A stretch of 64,000 bases of DNA, taken from Margaritifera margaritifera (taxonomy: Eukaryota; Mollusca; Bivalvia; Unionida; Margaritiferidae). The notes under the pieces were generated by a model. It did not search any database. It saw only the letters and a list, made by a program, of their open reading frames with translations, and was not told the origin of the DNA. A program made the translations under genes and the position numbers. Shown piece by piece: positions 7,109-16,721 of this stretch. Location: NCBI GenBank assembly GCA_029931535.1, contig JAQPZY010001555.1:4162501-4226500 (forward strand), written 5' to 3'. Numbering within the stretch: position 1 is the first letter of the stretch; each line of letters starts with the position of its first letter.

Positions 7109-8133
7109 ATGACCAATTTTATTTAACGTTACCTAGTGACAGTTCCATGGATGTGTTTCCCAACAACAGATTATGTTGTTTCACCACCAAATTACCTCAA
7201 TCCATCCAATTGGATCACGATGCTCATTGGGAAGTGGGTTTGGTAGAAATCATTCATCCTACGCAAATCATGAACATCAACAAAGGTCAAAACACTATCG
7301 TCGTGCAAATCTTGAACAAAAATATACAAGATGAATTAGAAAAAAACGATCCTAAAATCTGGGAAGGAGACAAAAAAAATCCAGACATAAAGGGAGCATT
7401 CAAAAAGTTTTCAGATTAAAAAAAAGAAAAAGATTCTGACATAAGGGTCTTTGGGCATTATACCCTGAGAATTCCTACGGGGTATTATTTGAGTAGCCGA
7501 CATTTGTGGGACACCCTTGAGTCCACCATTGAAAAGCAATTTGGTAAAGCCTTGGAAATAAACCAAAAACATGTACGAATCGGTTTCAATGAGGTGGCAC
7601 GCCGTTTCCACATAGAATTTGCTATGTTGGATAAAGCTAATGGTGAATTCATTGACGACAAAACTGCTAAAGAAAGAAACATACCCTCCGAGGAGAGAAG
7701 ATTCATGAGCATCGAATTTTCTTCTGGATTGTATGCCATTTTGGGTGGAAATGAAAAGTATACCAATCGAAACATCTCAACTGACATAGAATCCGCAGAT
7801 GCTTTTAAACACCCTTTGGAATTGAACATAGGACTGAATTTAATGTTTGTGTACTCCGATGTGGTAGAGTACAACGTGGTGGGACACACATCTGCTCCCT
7901 TACTAAGAGTCATTCCTTTCAAAGTGGATACTGCTGCTGGTGCGTACGAAGAAGGTGGAAACACGTTTCACGTTCACCGTGAATTTGTACATCCTCATTA
8001 TCTTCCAGTCAGTAAATCGTATTTTGACAGTGTCCACATTAGTATAAAAGGAGATTTGGGACAAGATGGACCATTCATTGACCAAGGAAAAGTCACGGTG
8101 AAACTACATTTTCGAAAAAAACAAGTTCTCTAA
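7105..8133 (+). pseudogene. penton-like minor capsid protein with one in-frame stop (TAA 7417-7419)
   Basis: ATG 7105 gives a 104-residue N-terminal part (FYLTLPSDSS, HWEVGLVEIIHP) that stops at TAA 7417-7419. The same frame continues without another stop to 8133 and includes HYTLRIPTGYYLSSRHLWDT, MFVYSDVVEYNVVGHTSAPL and a C-terminal GKVTVKLHFRKK, the layout of the single jelly-roll minor capsid (penton) protein of Polintons. Upstream and downstream parts are both well conserved, so a single nonsense change is the main defect. The Lys-rich run after the stop may be a disordered loop. The protein would sit at capsid vertices beside the hexon-like protein at 8613. Confidence 0.75.
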
Positions 8134-8154
8134 CGAATTGTAACATCCAAAAAA

Positions 8155-8604
8155 ATGTATCCAGTGTACCGAGGAGTGGCTCGACAACGAGGACATGGTT
8201 TAGGAGATATGTTAAAATCAGCTTTTCGGACGGTAGCTCCTATTTTGAAACCGATGGTGACTAGAGGATTTCATGCCTTAAAAGATGCTGCTTTGACACA
8301 AGGAAAAGAATTTTTGCAAAATGTCCTCATCGACAAACAAAATCCTAAAGAAGCTTTTATGAGAGCAGGCAAAAATGTGTTGATGACCACTGGTAAAGAT
8401 CTTTTAGGTCTCCGAGAAAATTAAATAAATACGCTTCACGCTTCAGGCTCTGGCATTACTTCACAGCAGCAAGGACAAGGTAGAAAGAGACGACGACGAC
8501 ATCGAAATCCTTTCAAAGTTCATAAAAGACCACACGGTAGTAGTTCCAGAAAGAATAGGAAAAGAAGAAGAACTGGTAGAGAATTAGGCGTGTTTGATTA
8601 TTAA
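8155..8604 (+). pseudogene. pVI/pX-like small virion protein with one in-frame stop (TAA 8422-8424)
   Basis: ATG 8155 opens 89 residues, starting MYPVYRGVARQRGHGLGDML, with amphipathic helices (FRTVAPILKPMV), to TAA 8422-8424. The same frame then continues open to 8604 and encodes a very basic Arg-rich tail (GRKRRRRHR, RKNRKRRRTGR). A hydrophobic or amphipathic head plus basic tail fits the adenovirus pVI/pX-type proteins reported in Polintons. As in two neighbouring genes, one nonsense codon separates two plausible parts of a protein. The role, membrane lysis or DNA binding, is inferred. Confidence 0.6.
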
Positions 8605-8612
8605 CTGTGAAA

Positions 8613-9983
8613 ATGATGCACCGAGATTCTTGCGAATGTACCAAGTCCGAACTGGATATGTTTACCATGCCTCCCACCATGATGACGATGCAAGAATCCC
8701 AATGGGTGGAATTTCATCCTGTATCGTCTTTGTCGGATTCAGCTCCTATCGAATTTGAAATCAAAGGACAAACCGAAGATTACATCGATCTGAATGACAG
8801 CTACTTGTTCCTGAAACTCAAAGTGATCAAAACGGCGGACAACAGCCTTCCTGATGGCAATTCCAGAGTCACTCCCGTCAATAATTTCATGCATTCCTTG
8901 TTCAGTGGAATAGATTTGTACTTGAATAACAAACTGGTCAGCAGCAGTTTGGATACTTACCCTTACCGTGCTTACTTGGAAAATCTCTTGACGTACGGAA
9001 AAGAAGCCAAGAACACTCATCTGGATGCTTCAGTGGTCTGGAAACCTGACACCGCAGGAGAGAATACCTTCAACGACACAGAGGTGTCAGTACCGGCCAG
9101 GATTGAGGGTGCTGATTTTGATCATGCAAGAATAACTCCAGCAGAGCCGCACAATGTGGGATTTAACGACCGTCGAAAGAAAATCAGAGGGCACAGTTTA
9201 GAATTGATGGATCGTTTACATTTGGACATGTGGTTGCAAGACAAGTATTTGTTGAACGGAGTAGATGTACGCCTGAGACTGAATCGCAGTAGTACCTCTT
9301 TCCATTTGATGGCTAATGCTAACGAGTGGAAAACTGTCATCCAAGAAGCCAAACTTTACGTGCGACGTGTAGAAGTCTTACCAAAAGTAGCCAACGACAT
9401 CAGTCAATCCTTGAGCAGAACCACTGCTAAGTATCCTCTTAGACGTGTGGAAGTGAAAACCTTTACTGTGGCCACTGGACTCCGATCCATAGTCGAAGAT
9501 CACATCTTCCAAGGGCAGCTCCCAAAACGTTTGCTGCTTGGTATGGTCAGAAATTCAGCCTTCAACGGAGTCCACGATCAGAATCCGTTCCAGTTTCAGC
9601 ACTTCAACGTCTCCAAGGTAGAAGTCAGTCGAGATGGCAAGACCTTGTGTACCAGACCTTTTGAACCTGACTTTAGCGTCAACGCAAAAAATTACTTACG
9701 ATCTTACTTGACCCTGTATGAAGCCACAGGACAGTTAGGTACCAACACCAGCCACGGCATTTCGTACGAGGATTATGCAGGAGGGTATGCTTTGTGGGGT
9801 TTTGATTTCACTCCGGACCAAGGCAGCGATGAAGGACATTTCCACCCTATAAAATCAGGCCCCCTTCGAGTGGAACTTCAGTTTACAAATCCTCTACCTG
9901 AGACAGTGAACGTCGTCTTGTATGCAGAATTTGATAACACTCTAGAGATCAACAGCTTGAGAGAAGTCATTCTAGACTATTAG
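8613..9983 (+). CDS. major capsid protein, hexon-like double jelly-roll
   Basis: 456 residues from ATG 8613, chosen because the open frame two codons upstream begins with GTG. The start, MMHRDSCECTKSELDMF, and the motif QWVEFHPVSSLSDSAPIEF are typical of Polinton/adintovirus major capsid proteins. Strand-rich blocks follow: GQTEDYIDLNDSYLFLKLKV, NFMHSLFSGIDLYLNNKLV, YPYRAYLENLLTYG, and toward the end LRVELQFTNPLPETVNVVLY. It is uninterrupted, with usual length for this family. It forms the trimeric capsomers. It follows the penton-like and pVI/pX-like genes and is followed 13 bases later by a small Cys-rich gene. Confidence 0.9.
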   Translation: MMHRDSCECTKSELDMFTMPPTMMTMQESQWVEFHPVSSLSDSAPIEFEIKGQTEDYIDLNDSYLFLKLKVIKTADNSLPDGNSRVTPVNNFMHSLFSGIDLYLNNKLVSSSLDTYPYRAYLENLLTYGKEAKNTHLDASVVWKPDTAGENTFNDTEVSVPARIEGADFDHARITPAEPHNVGFNDRRKKIRGHSLELMDRLHLDMWLQDKYLLNGVDVRLRLNRSSTSFHLMANANEWKTVIQEAKLYVRRVEVLPKVANDISQSLSRTTAKYPLRRVEVKTFTVATGLRSIVEDHIFQGQLPKRLLLGMVRNSAFNGVHDQNPFQFQHFNVSKVEVSRDGKTLCTRPFEPDFSVNAKNYLRSYLTLYEATGQLGTNTSHGISYEDYAGGYALWGFDFTPDQGSDEGHFHPIKSGPLRVELQFTNPLPETVNVVLYAEFDNTLEINSLREVILDY

Positions 9984-9996
9984 AAGAAGAAAAAAG

Positions 9997-10561
9997 ATGC
10001 AGCACGAAGAACCTATGGAGATAGATGAGGGATTTTGTGAAGTGATTCAACAATCACCAACTACCACAAAGGATGATGATGATGACGAAGTCATTCATTC
10101 AGTACCTCGAATAGAAGAAAACAATTCAGTTCCTGTGTTTACTGGATTTATGGCTTGTCGATGGCCAGAACACGAAAAACAGTTAGTGACCTGTTATGCT
10201 CAGGAATTGAGTCCAATCATTAACAGTCTGATTAAAGAACAATGTTATGGATGTCAAAACGATCATCCCAGTCAGATACAACACGACAAAATGTATGATG
10301 ATGACAGGCGAAGAAAAATTGGATGAATATTTGGAAACGGCCTGGTCACAACTCTCGGATGAACACGTGTTGAGACAATGGTATAAAGTCTTGCAGAATT
10401 CTTCTTTTCCTCCACTTACTCCTCTGGAGATCAAACGGATCGAAGGACTCATTCATCAGAGTGCAGAACCTATCCGACGTGAATATTCGTGGAATTACAA
10501 GACAGATCCATTCAAGTTTAAAGTCAGGTGTGAATTGGTGACTCATTATTTCCATTGTTGA
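9997..10561 (+). pseudogene. small Cys-rich protein gene, frameshifted
   Basis: ATG 9997 opens an acidic N-terminus with a run of Asp (KDDDDDE), then CYGC...DHPSQIQHD, and after an AAAA run (10288-10291) the frame is lost and ends at 10326. The other frame continues to 10561 with GEEKLDEYLETAWSQL and LRQWYKVLQNSS. The two halves read as one protein interrupted by a one-base change, and the second copy at the right end of the window preserves the same order. A gene with a C.GC...HPSQ..H pattern beside the capsid and protease genes is common in this element type, from memory. Function unknown; perhaps zinc-binding. Confidence 0.6.
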
Positions 10562-10571
10562 AGACAAAAAA

Positions 10572-11138
10572 ATGGATACCAGGGAACTTCATTACCTATT
10601 GAATCGTAGTTCCTACACTTCTTCTTGGAATCCTGTGGTATGTGCTAAAGATGAACTACCTCATCGTAAACCAAAAAACGTTCATGCCTATGTCATCAAT
10701 ACTGACGACAGTGATTTACCAGGAACCCATTGGATTGCCGTGTACTTTCCCAACGCTCACTGTGTGGAATATTTTGATTCTTATGGATTACCTCCCTTGG
10801 AAAAAGACATCATCGAGTTTATGAGAAGAAATGCCGTCTCAACTCGATTCAATAATGTGAGACTACAAGGATCTGATTCCATGGTGTGTGGACAATATTG
10901 TGTCCATTATCTTCATCAACTCAGTCTTGGATATTCCTTAGAACATTTACTGACTTATTTTGATAGTGACTATGTTAGAAACGATGCTAAAGTACAACAA
11001 TGGTTTTGTGAACGTTATGGTTATCTCTTGTCTTTAGCTCACAATCGTAGTGTGCATCAAAATGATGTCGATGTAGAAAGTTTGACATTTACTTTACCTT
11101 CCCAACGTTGTCAACCTTGTAAATATGTTCCTGTTTAA
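10572..11138 (+). CDS. adenain-like maturation cysteine protease
   Basis: 188 residues, intact. The catalytic His is in GTHWIAVYF (His53), an acidic residue in YFDSYG (Asp69), an oxyanion Gln in LQGSDS (Gln99), and the nucleophile Cys in CGQYC (Cys110). This is the adenovirus-type (C5/Ulp1-like) protease found in Polintons, which cleaves capsid and core precursors during virion maturation. Length is close to adenain. It starts 10 bases after the Cys-rich gene. The diverged copy at 62760-63340 keeps most of this sequence. A poly(A) signal follows 49 bases after the stop. Confidence 0.9.
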   Translation: MDTRELHYLLNRSSYTSSWNPVVCAKDELPHRKPKNVHAYVINTDDSDLPGTHWIAVYFPNAHCVEYFDSYGLPPLEKDIIEFMRRNAVSTRFNNVRLQGSDSMVCGQYCVHYLHQLSLGYSLEHLLTYFDSDYVRNDAKVQQWFCERYGYLLSLAHNRSVHQNDVDVESLTFTLPSQRCQPCKYVPV

Positions 11139-11186
11139 TCTCTTGTTGAATGGTTAGTTTTTTTAATGTTAGAATAGTTATTGTTG

Positions 11187-11192
11187 AATAAA
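11187..11192 (+). promoter_or_regulatory. AATAAA poly(A) signal after the protease
   Basis: AATAAA 49 bases after the protease stop. The same signal, duplicated, follows the protease in the right-hand copy. The stretch 11193-11386 holds a CT-rich run (11270-11284) and T-rich sequence, with no gene seen. Confidence 0.5.
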
Positions 11193-11386
11193 AACAATGT
11201 TATTGTTCTTTGAAAAAAAAATGGTGTTGTGTGGTTTTTTTATTGAATTTGAAAATAATAATTATGTTCTCTCTCTCTCTTTCTATCAATCTAAAAAAAA
11301 CTATCCCTCTTTTTTTCCCTCTATCTATGGTCTCCCTGTCGATCTGACACCTTACCATGTTTTCCAACGCGTCCGCGCGTTATGCA

Positions 11387-11392
11387 TATAAA
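11387..11392 (+). promoter_or_regulatory. TATA box before the AT-hook ORF
   Basis: TATAAA, 77 bases upstream of ATG 11469, preceded by a GC-rich GCGCG patch. This ORF seems to have its own promoter. Confidence 0.5.
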
Positions 11393-11468
11393 CCGGTACA
11401 CTGGCCAGTGTAGTCATTCTCGTTGACTCGTCAAGATCTCAACAGTTCCAAAAAGAAGAAAGAAGAAG

Positions 11469-11891
11469 ATGGCTGCCACCAAGATTACAAAGCTGAATGA
11501 AGCTATGGTTAACATTCAAAGAGTGAAGAATCATTTGATGGAGACCAACCCAGAGAGAAAGACGATGACTTTCATTCAAATGGCGCATGATCTAGTAGAA
11601 TAGGTCCTGAGAGAAGAAATACTTAGGGAAAGAACAGAATGGGAGGCAGCACAACGACTACAGCAGCAGCAGCAGCAAAGACAACAACAACAGCAGCAAC
11701 AGCAGCAACAACTTATGCAGCAGTCCAACAAACTATTTGAAGGCGAAGTCAGTTGCAAGATTGACTGTGAAGAATTTGCTTTCTCTTTCACCCGAAAGAG
11801 ACCTGCCTGTCTTAAAGCTGTGAGACCCATCGCTAAACGTGGCCGCCCTGCTGGAGCTACTTCCACGGCTACATCAACCCTAAGAAGTTAA
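11469..11891 (+). pseudogene. polyQ/AT-hook protein with in-frame amber stop (TAG 11601-11603)
   Basis: ATG 11469 opens 44 residues (MAATKITKLNEAMVNIQRVK and on), ending in TAG 11601-11603. The same frame continues for 96 more codons to TAA 11889-11891 and encodes a basic helix, a run of 20 or so Gln with few interruptions, a Cys-containing segment and KRGRPAGA, whose RGRP core is an AT-hook that binds the minor groove of AT-rich DNA. Its own TATA box, and an AT-rich terminus downstream, suggest an early regulatory or DNA-binding protein of the element. The amber codon could be a defect or a readthrough site; the following GTC context gives no decision. Confidence 0.5.
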
Positions 11892-11959
11892 AAACAACCA
11901 CATAACTTCTTAAACCCAACGGTCCTTTTAAGGGCCACCCAATCTCTAGAAAAGATTAC

Positions 11960-12440
11960 TACTCTCAAACTGCCATATCTATTTTGTGTTTTATATATAT
12001 GTTTTTGTAATGTTTTTTGTTTGTGATAGTCTACCCCACAAAAAATCCCTTCTCCCCTTGTATGTTTTGTGTTGTGTGATTGATATAAAAAATTTAAAAA
12101 GTAAAAAAAATAGGAATGGAATGGTGTGTGGATGTTTAATATAAAAAAATCTTTTTAAAAAAAGGGTTATGTGAGGTGTGTGAAAAGTTTAATATAAAAA
12201 AAAATTCAAAAAATAAAAAAATGGTTGTGTAGTGTGTGTAAGTTTTTTAAAATAAAAAAGTTTTTTAAAATCAAAAAAATAGGAATGGTATGATGCGTGT
12301 TTCATTTTTATCAAAACTAGTTTCTTTTAGGTCCGCGCTTTTAGAGCCAGGGGTGATGGAGTGCAAACTCCGCGAAGCCTAGAATGACGTCCAACGAATG
12401 ACGTCAGACGCGTGGTAGTGGGGTGATGTTTTTTTTGGAG
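11960..12440. repeat. AT-rich terminal region of the left Polinton, imperfect tandem repeats
   Basis: No gene. Between about 12060 and 12295 a unit of roughly 60 bases (rich in TTTAATATAAAAAAA and G/T-rich TGTGTGTG) recurs three to four times with drift. At 12310-12337 a stretch of the type TATCAAAAxTAGTTTCTTTTAGGT is shared with the right-hand copy (minus strand, near 62400-62430), the last clear similarity between the two. Two AATGACGTC motifs lie at 12383-12391 and 12397-12405. The exact element end and target duplication could not be fixed; I place it near 12440, where unrelated sequence begins. Confidence 0.5.
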
Positions 12441-12442
12441 GG

Positions 12443-12936
12443 GTAAAATCCACAAACAGAATTAGATTCATCAGCTGCTAACATAATTCTCTAGCTATAG
12501 AACACTTTTAAATTTTATCATGGTACTTGTTGGTAAACACTGCGTAATTATAGCTCAGAGTGATTTGAACTTTTTAGTTGTGTTTCAGGCATAAAACATC
12601 GATATTTCTTCTTTGTTACCACTAGCAGTCATTTCTACTTTGACACTTTTCATGCACGTCTCTATCGTGCAAAAACTATCCGGAATCAACAGTCATTGTT
12701 TCGTTTTTGTTCTTCATGTAAATGAATATGCCATTTTTAAGTTCATGGGAAATATTGTAATACCCAACATCAAATTTTATTTTCTGCAACAATATCGATA
12801 AATCACAATTTCGGTTGTCAATCGGATTATTAAAATAAACTTCTCTCTCAGAAAGTCCTTCTATTATAATATAACCCTCCATTTGTATCGGATACATTTA
12901 AAGAGCAAAGTGTTATAGCTGTTCTGTATCTTTTCT
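12443..12936 (-). pseudogene. relic of a minor-capsid-like gene, older element lineage (copy 1)
   Basis: About 490 bases here are roughly 90% identical to 40073-40568, as judged by eye. The minus-strand ORF 12676-12897 (MEGYIIIEGLSEREVYFNNP) matches the longer ORF of the other copy and is shortened by a frame change near 12680. The pattern, with a short strand followed by N-x-I and E-T-M-T-V, resembles the N-terminus of penton-like proteins of other large invertebrate elements, a tentative assignment. It abuts the Polinton end on one side and a recombinase retroelement on the other, so it is a fragment. Confidence 0.5.
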
Positions 12937-15000
12937 TGATGAAAGGTCTGAAGAAGACGACGGTATAAAGAGAAAAGACTGATTTTTTATGAGTGAGAGT
13001 ATAGTCTTGGCACGAAATGCAGGGAACATTATGAAAGAATCCGAATGATCATGGCGAAAATGCGGATAACTCGGGTCGACCGATAAGGCTTGTATCTCAC
13101 TGATTCTGCCTGCTGAAATTAAAGTGACTAAAAAGTAGATCTTGTACTAGATGTTAGTCATAACGAAAGATATTGGTTTCACTGGTGTCTTATCCAATCA
13201 CATCTGAGCCTACAGAAGGTTTCTTTCGGACAAAGTACCAAAGCCATCGGTCGAGACATGTCGAGACTTGTCTGAAGTTAGGAGAACTCTTTGGCCTGGC
13301 CTATTTTCTCCCGTTCCATGGTGGCGAAACGTATCTTAAATCGTAGGATGCTAGCCCTTTCTCCCCGAAGAGTTATAGAATGAACCGAGGCCATTAAGGG
13401 AGAGATGTGTCTCTGCTTTCACCACTGAAAGAAAGCTCTCTATTTCTACACATGAAGCATTATCTTTGAGAAGGCTGACGGGGAAAGAAGCTGGGTAGCA
13501 ACAGGCCCTTATCTACTCGTGTTTTGTTTTTGGTAACTATCGGAAAATGGGACCACGCCCAGGAAAAGGTCTTGGATGAGGATTTCCTTCTTAGATGGGT
13601 ATTAAAAGAGCCCTTATTACATCTCTGCTCTCTTTTAAGAAACAATAAGTGTGCTCTGGGTAGCTGGACCTGCGAGAGGGTTGCCTCTTTAGCGACTGTG
13701 TACTGACTTATTCTATATGGCATTAGGTTGCCATCTGATGTCTGCCTTGTAATGGTCTTTCAGCAGCGCAGACGTGGATAAGAATGTCTCTCTTTCCTCG
13801 AGCTAGAGGGTAGCGGATACAACTATGGCACTGGAGAGGGAGTGTTCAGCTACCCTGTTGAGTACATGAGCCATATGACAGATGACTCCCGGATGTGTCT
13901 GTCAGCAAGGTTCTCAACCGAGAGGTTTGGGTTATTCTCAGATTGTTGAATTATAGCCATCGAGACTAAGTCGAGCATGGAGATAGTTGTTGCATGTCGA
14001 GGAAGGATTTCGCACAGAGGAAGGTTTCGACATTCCCAGGCCGGTGATGTCCCTGCCAAAAGCTAGGACTTCAGTGTGAAAGACTGGCGTGTGTGTCTTA
14101 TAGATAGCAAGGATGAAGTTTAACGGAAATCGTCGCTGCAAAATGAAAGTCCGTTCACGCTGGGGTCTTGGAGTTCCCTTTCGAAACAATGTAGAATGTC
14201 TGCGACAGGACAAGATTGGAAGCTGTTTGAAAGGATGCTGATCTTTCCCGCTTGAAAGATCTATGAATGCGGGAATTCTCTAGGAGACCATTGACGGAGC
14301 AAGAAGAGAAGGAAAACACTCTAGACTCAGAAGCAGGAAAACTTCTTCAATGGATTCATGGTAACCGAGTCCTCTCTGAACATCGTTGAAGGAACATTGC
14401 GCTTGTAAGTCTGTCTTCGAACTCGGAAGAATGGGGTGAAACCAAAGCCTTCTGTGGAGGTAGCGGCGACTTCGCTGGCAAAGCAGACTGTAGGGGACGG
14501 TGAACGAGGCTACGGGTACGTCCATGCTGGGACACGATGATCTCCAAGCATTAACTACGAGTTTCTGAGGAAGGAGAATCGCCGTAGCCGGTACTGGGTT
14601 GCAAGGAACCGGGCCCGGTGATGAACTTGTCTGGTGCCGGTTTGCGATACTTCCATGGGTTAGGTACTGGATAGTGTGAGATGATGATGCACCGAAGCTG
14701 GTGCCTGTTAAGCCGTGCGTCCGCCACAGAACCGGGGCTGGAACTGGCATGCCGGACGCTGTCTGTGTTTTGGATCAGGGACTGGGTACACTGGCAAGAC
14801 AGATAACTGTACTCAGTCACGGTAGAAGTATGAGTAGGTCGAGGTTGTGTTGGAGCGGGGTTGAACGTGATCTGGAATCGGCTGTCGTGTGGTGCCAAGT
14901 CCGGTACTGGCTATCGAGAAAATGATCACCATAGTTAGTGCTGGGGTCTGCATGTGATGATGAAATGACCAGGACTGGTCCAGGTGGGTTGCGACACCAT
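12937..15000 (-). mobile_element. decayed tyrosine-recombinase (DIRS-like) retroelement
   Basis: On the minus strand, positions about 13130-12960 read VTLISAGRISEIQALSVD followed by FRAKTI. This is the box-A region (SGRR.SEI.ALS) of the tyrosine recombinases of DIRS-like elements. Further upstream, a minus segment near 13880-13840 reads HVLNRVAEHSLSSA, like the end of an RNase H domain (H.P...NRVAD.LSR). The remaining sequence to about 15000 is GC-richer than its surroundings and encodes Pro/Ser-rich open frames that could be gag-like. Many stops and frameshifts interrupt it. The reverse transcriptase core was not located and boundaries are approximate. Confidence 0.5.
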
Positions 15001-15960
15001 AATGGTGCTGGTCTGGTAGTCTTTGCTTTTATGGTACACTGTGGGCGACGGTGGTGCTGTAACTGGGTGGGAAGCCCGTGCTGGCAAAGATTGTCTGATC
15101 TTTTACTGAATGGGCGATCTTTCCACCTCCAATGACTATGTCAATAGGAAGTTGACGACCAAATCAGCTAATGATTGCGTCCGCATCCATGTGTATGAGT
15201 TTCTTGGCTCTCTCCTTATCCCAGGTCAATTGCTTGACTGTGACGGTCGCTCATATCTCTTTAGACCAGTGAGAGCGAACATCGCAACTATATTCTGAAC
15301 TACACCCCATGTACTTGATTTCAGGTGTGGTGATTACCCTCAGCTATCTTGACGCGCTTGCAAACCCCACATTTAATTCTGTCCATTGTTGTTATCTGTA
15401 TTTAGAGAAAGCAAAACAATGGTGTATGCACGTGAAATCAGTCACGCATCGCGTTGAGCTTACAATGAAGTGGACGTTAAAATTAAGAAATGATCTTATT
15501 TCTTGGAATAAATGGTCATTTATTTGATAGGACTTACAATAAAGGTCGAGTACTGGTGCCGATTAGCTTATCGAACGACAGAGGTAGACAATTGTAGTGC
15601 ATATTCATCTACCATTAAGAAACAGCAAGATTAAGATTGAAAATCGATGGAGTATACTTATCTGAGGTGAGAAAACTCCGAAAGATTGTTCAAACTGATG
15701 AGATGGCACAAATTCGACAGTATTTGCGAGACTTCTAGGTAAGAGCATGCTCAACAGCACAATTGAAAGTTCTAACGGACGACAGAGGGCATTAGACGAC
15801 AATCCCATTATACAAAGGAAGATCACTCTAGTTAGAAATCGCCATTTTAGCACTTTTGTTGCAACAACAAGTCCAAAAGACGCGGTGAACGTCTTTTTTA
15901 ACTTGGGAGGGCTGAATTTGCGAGGTAATGGATCTTCCCCCAACGAATTATGATCGGGTC
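15001..15960. other. unassigned stretch
   Basis: No gene, RNA or clear repeat was recognised. Short ORFs on both strands overlap and have no family signature. Confidence 0.4.
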
Positions 15961-16521
15961 ACGTATTTGAATAAGAAATAGTATTATAGATAGGGTCAAG
16001 TGTCGGCGAGTGTCATACTAGTGATTCGAGAGACATTCGTCTGGAGACAATAGTATTGCTGACCGGATCCTGTGTCCGAGCTGGTCATGGCAGTCATCTG
16101 AGGGACATTCACCAATTGGCATTACTTTCCCCCCAATATTTGCTGTCTTCCAAAGTTAGGCTTACTCCGGCACTTGTGCTATTTCACAGATATATTGGAC
16201 TGAGATTGTATAAACAAGGGGCTATTAAAATGAAAACTGATTTGGGGACATTCAGTGTCGATACATTAAAAATAGAATATCAGAGAGAGGTTGAGGAAAT
16301 CGTTAGGCTTTGTACATCCTTAAAGCAGTGTCAATGTGTTTACAACAAACTCATTTTAATAGTGACTTCCCAAAACTGTGATACATTAGCAAATGAGACA
16401 AATACATTGAAAGGCTGAGGATAAAACCTCCGTAGTGCAATAGTAGCTGTTTAATAGCTCCGTAGTGCAATAGTAGCTGTTTAATAGGATCGGCTGACAC
16501 TTGAAGCAAAAACAACGTGTA
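15961..16521. repeat. first part of repeat unit 1 (split by mariner)
   Basis: The segment with TATAGATAGGGTC and GGTCATGGCAGTCATC blocks resembles 21100-21290 (unit 2) and 22770-22840 (unit 3). At 16428-16487 a 30-base block beginning CTCCGTAGTGC is directly duplicated; one copy of it appears at 22930 in unit 3. The mariner inserted right after this part; the unit resumes at 19331. Confidence 0.55.
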
Positions 16522-16721
16522 CGAGGGGGTATTTGAAAAGTTCTGAATATTTTAATATTTTGTGAAAACCTTTTGCTTCTCTTAACCTGTCAATATATTT
16601 AATTTCAATCGATAGATAAAATACCGCTCTATAAAATGATCTGCAACTGCACGTCCAGCACGCTGGGCAACTGTAGATGTATGCGTCTGATTTTACATAG
16701 GTAAAGGACAATGGCGTAAAA

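Noticed and set aside
3444..8604. Reassigned stop codons (TAA read as an amino acid) in the left element
   Set aside because: Other genes of the same element end normally at TAA, and frameshifts are also present; decay is simpler. Kept as an open question only.
11576..11866. Minus-strand ORF with long Cys run
   Set aside because: It is the antisense of the CAG/CAA (polyQ) tract.
12060..12300. AT-rich repeats as a replication origin
   Set aside because: No origin-specific motif was seen; they are as easily explained as terminal-region satellite sequence.
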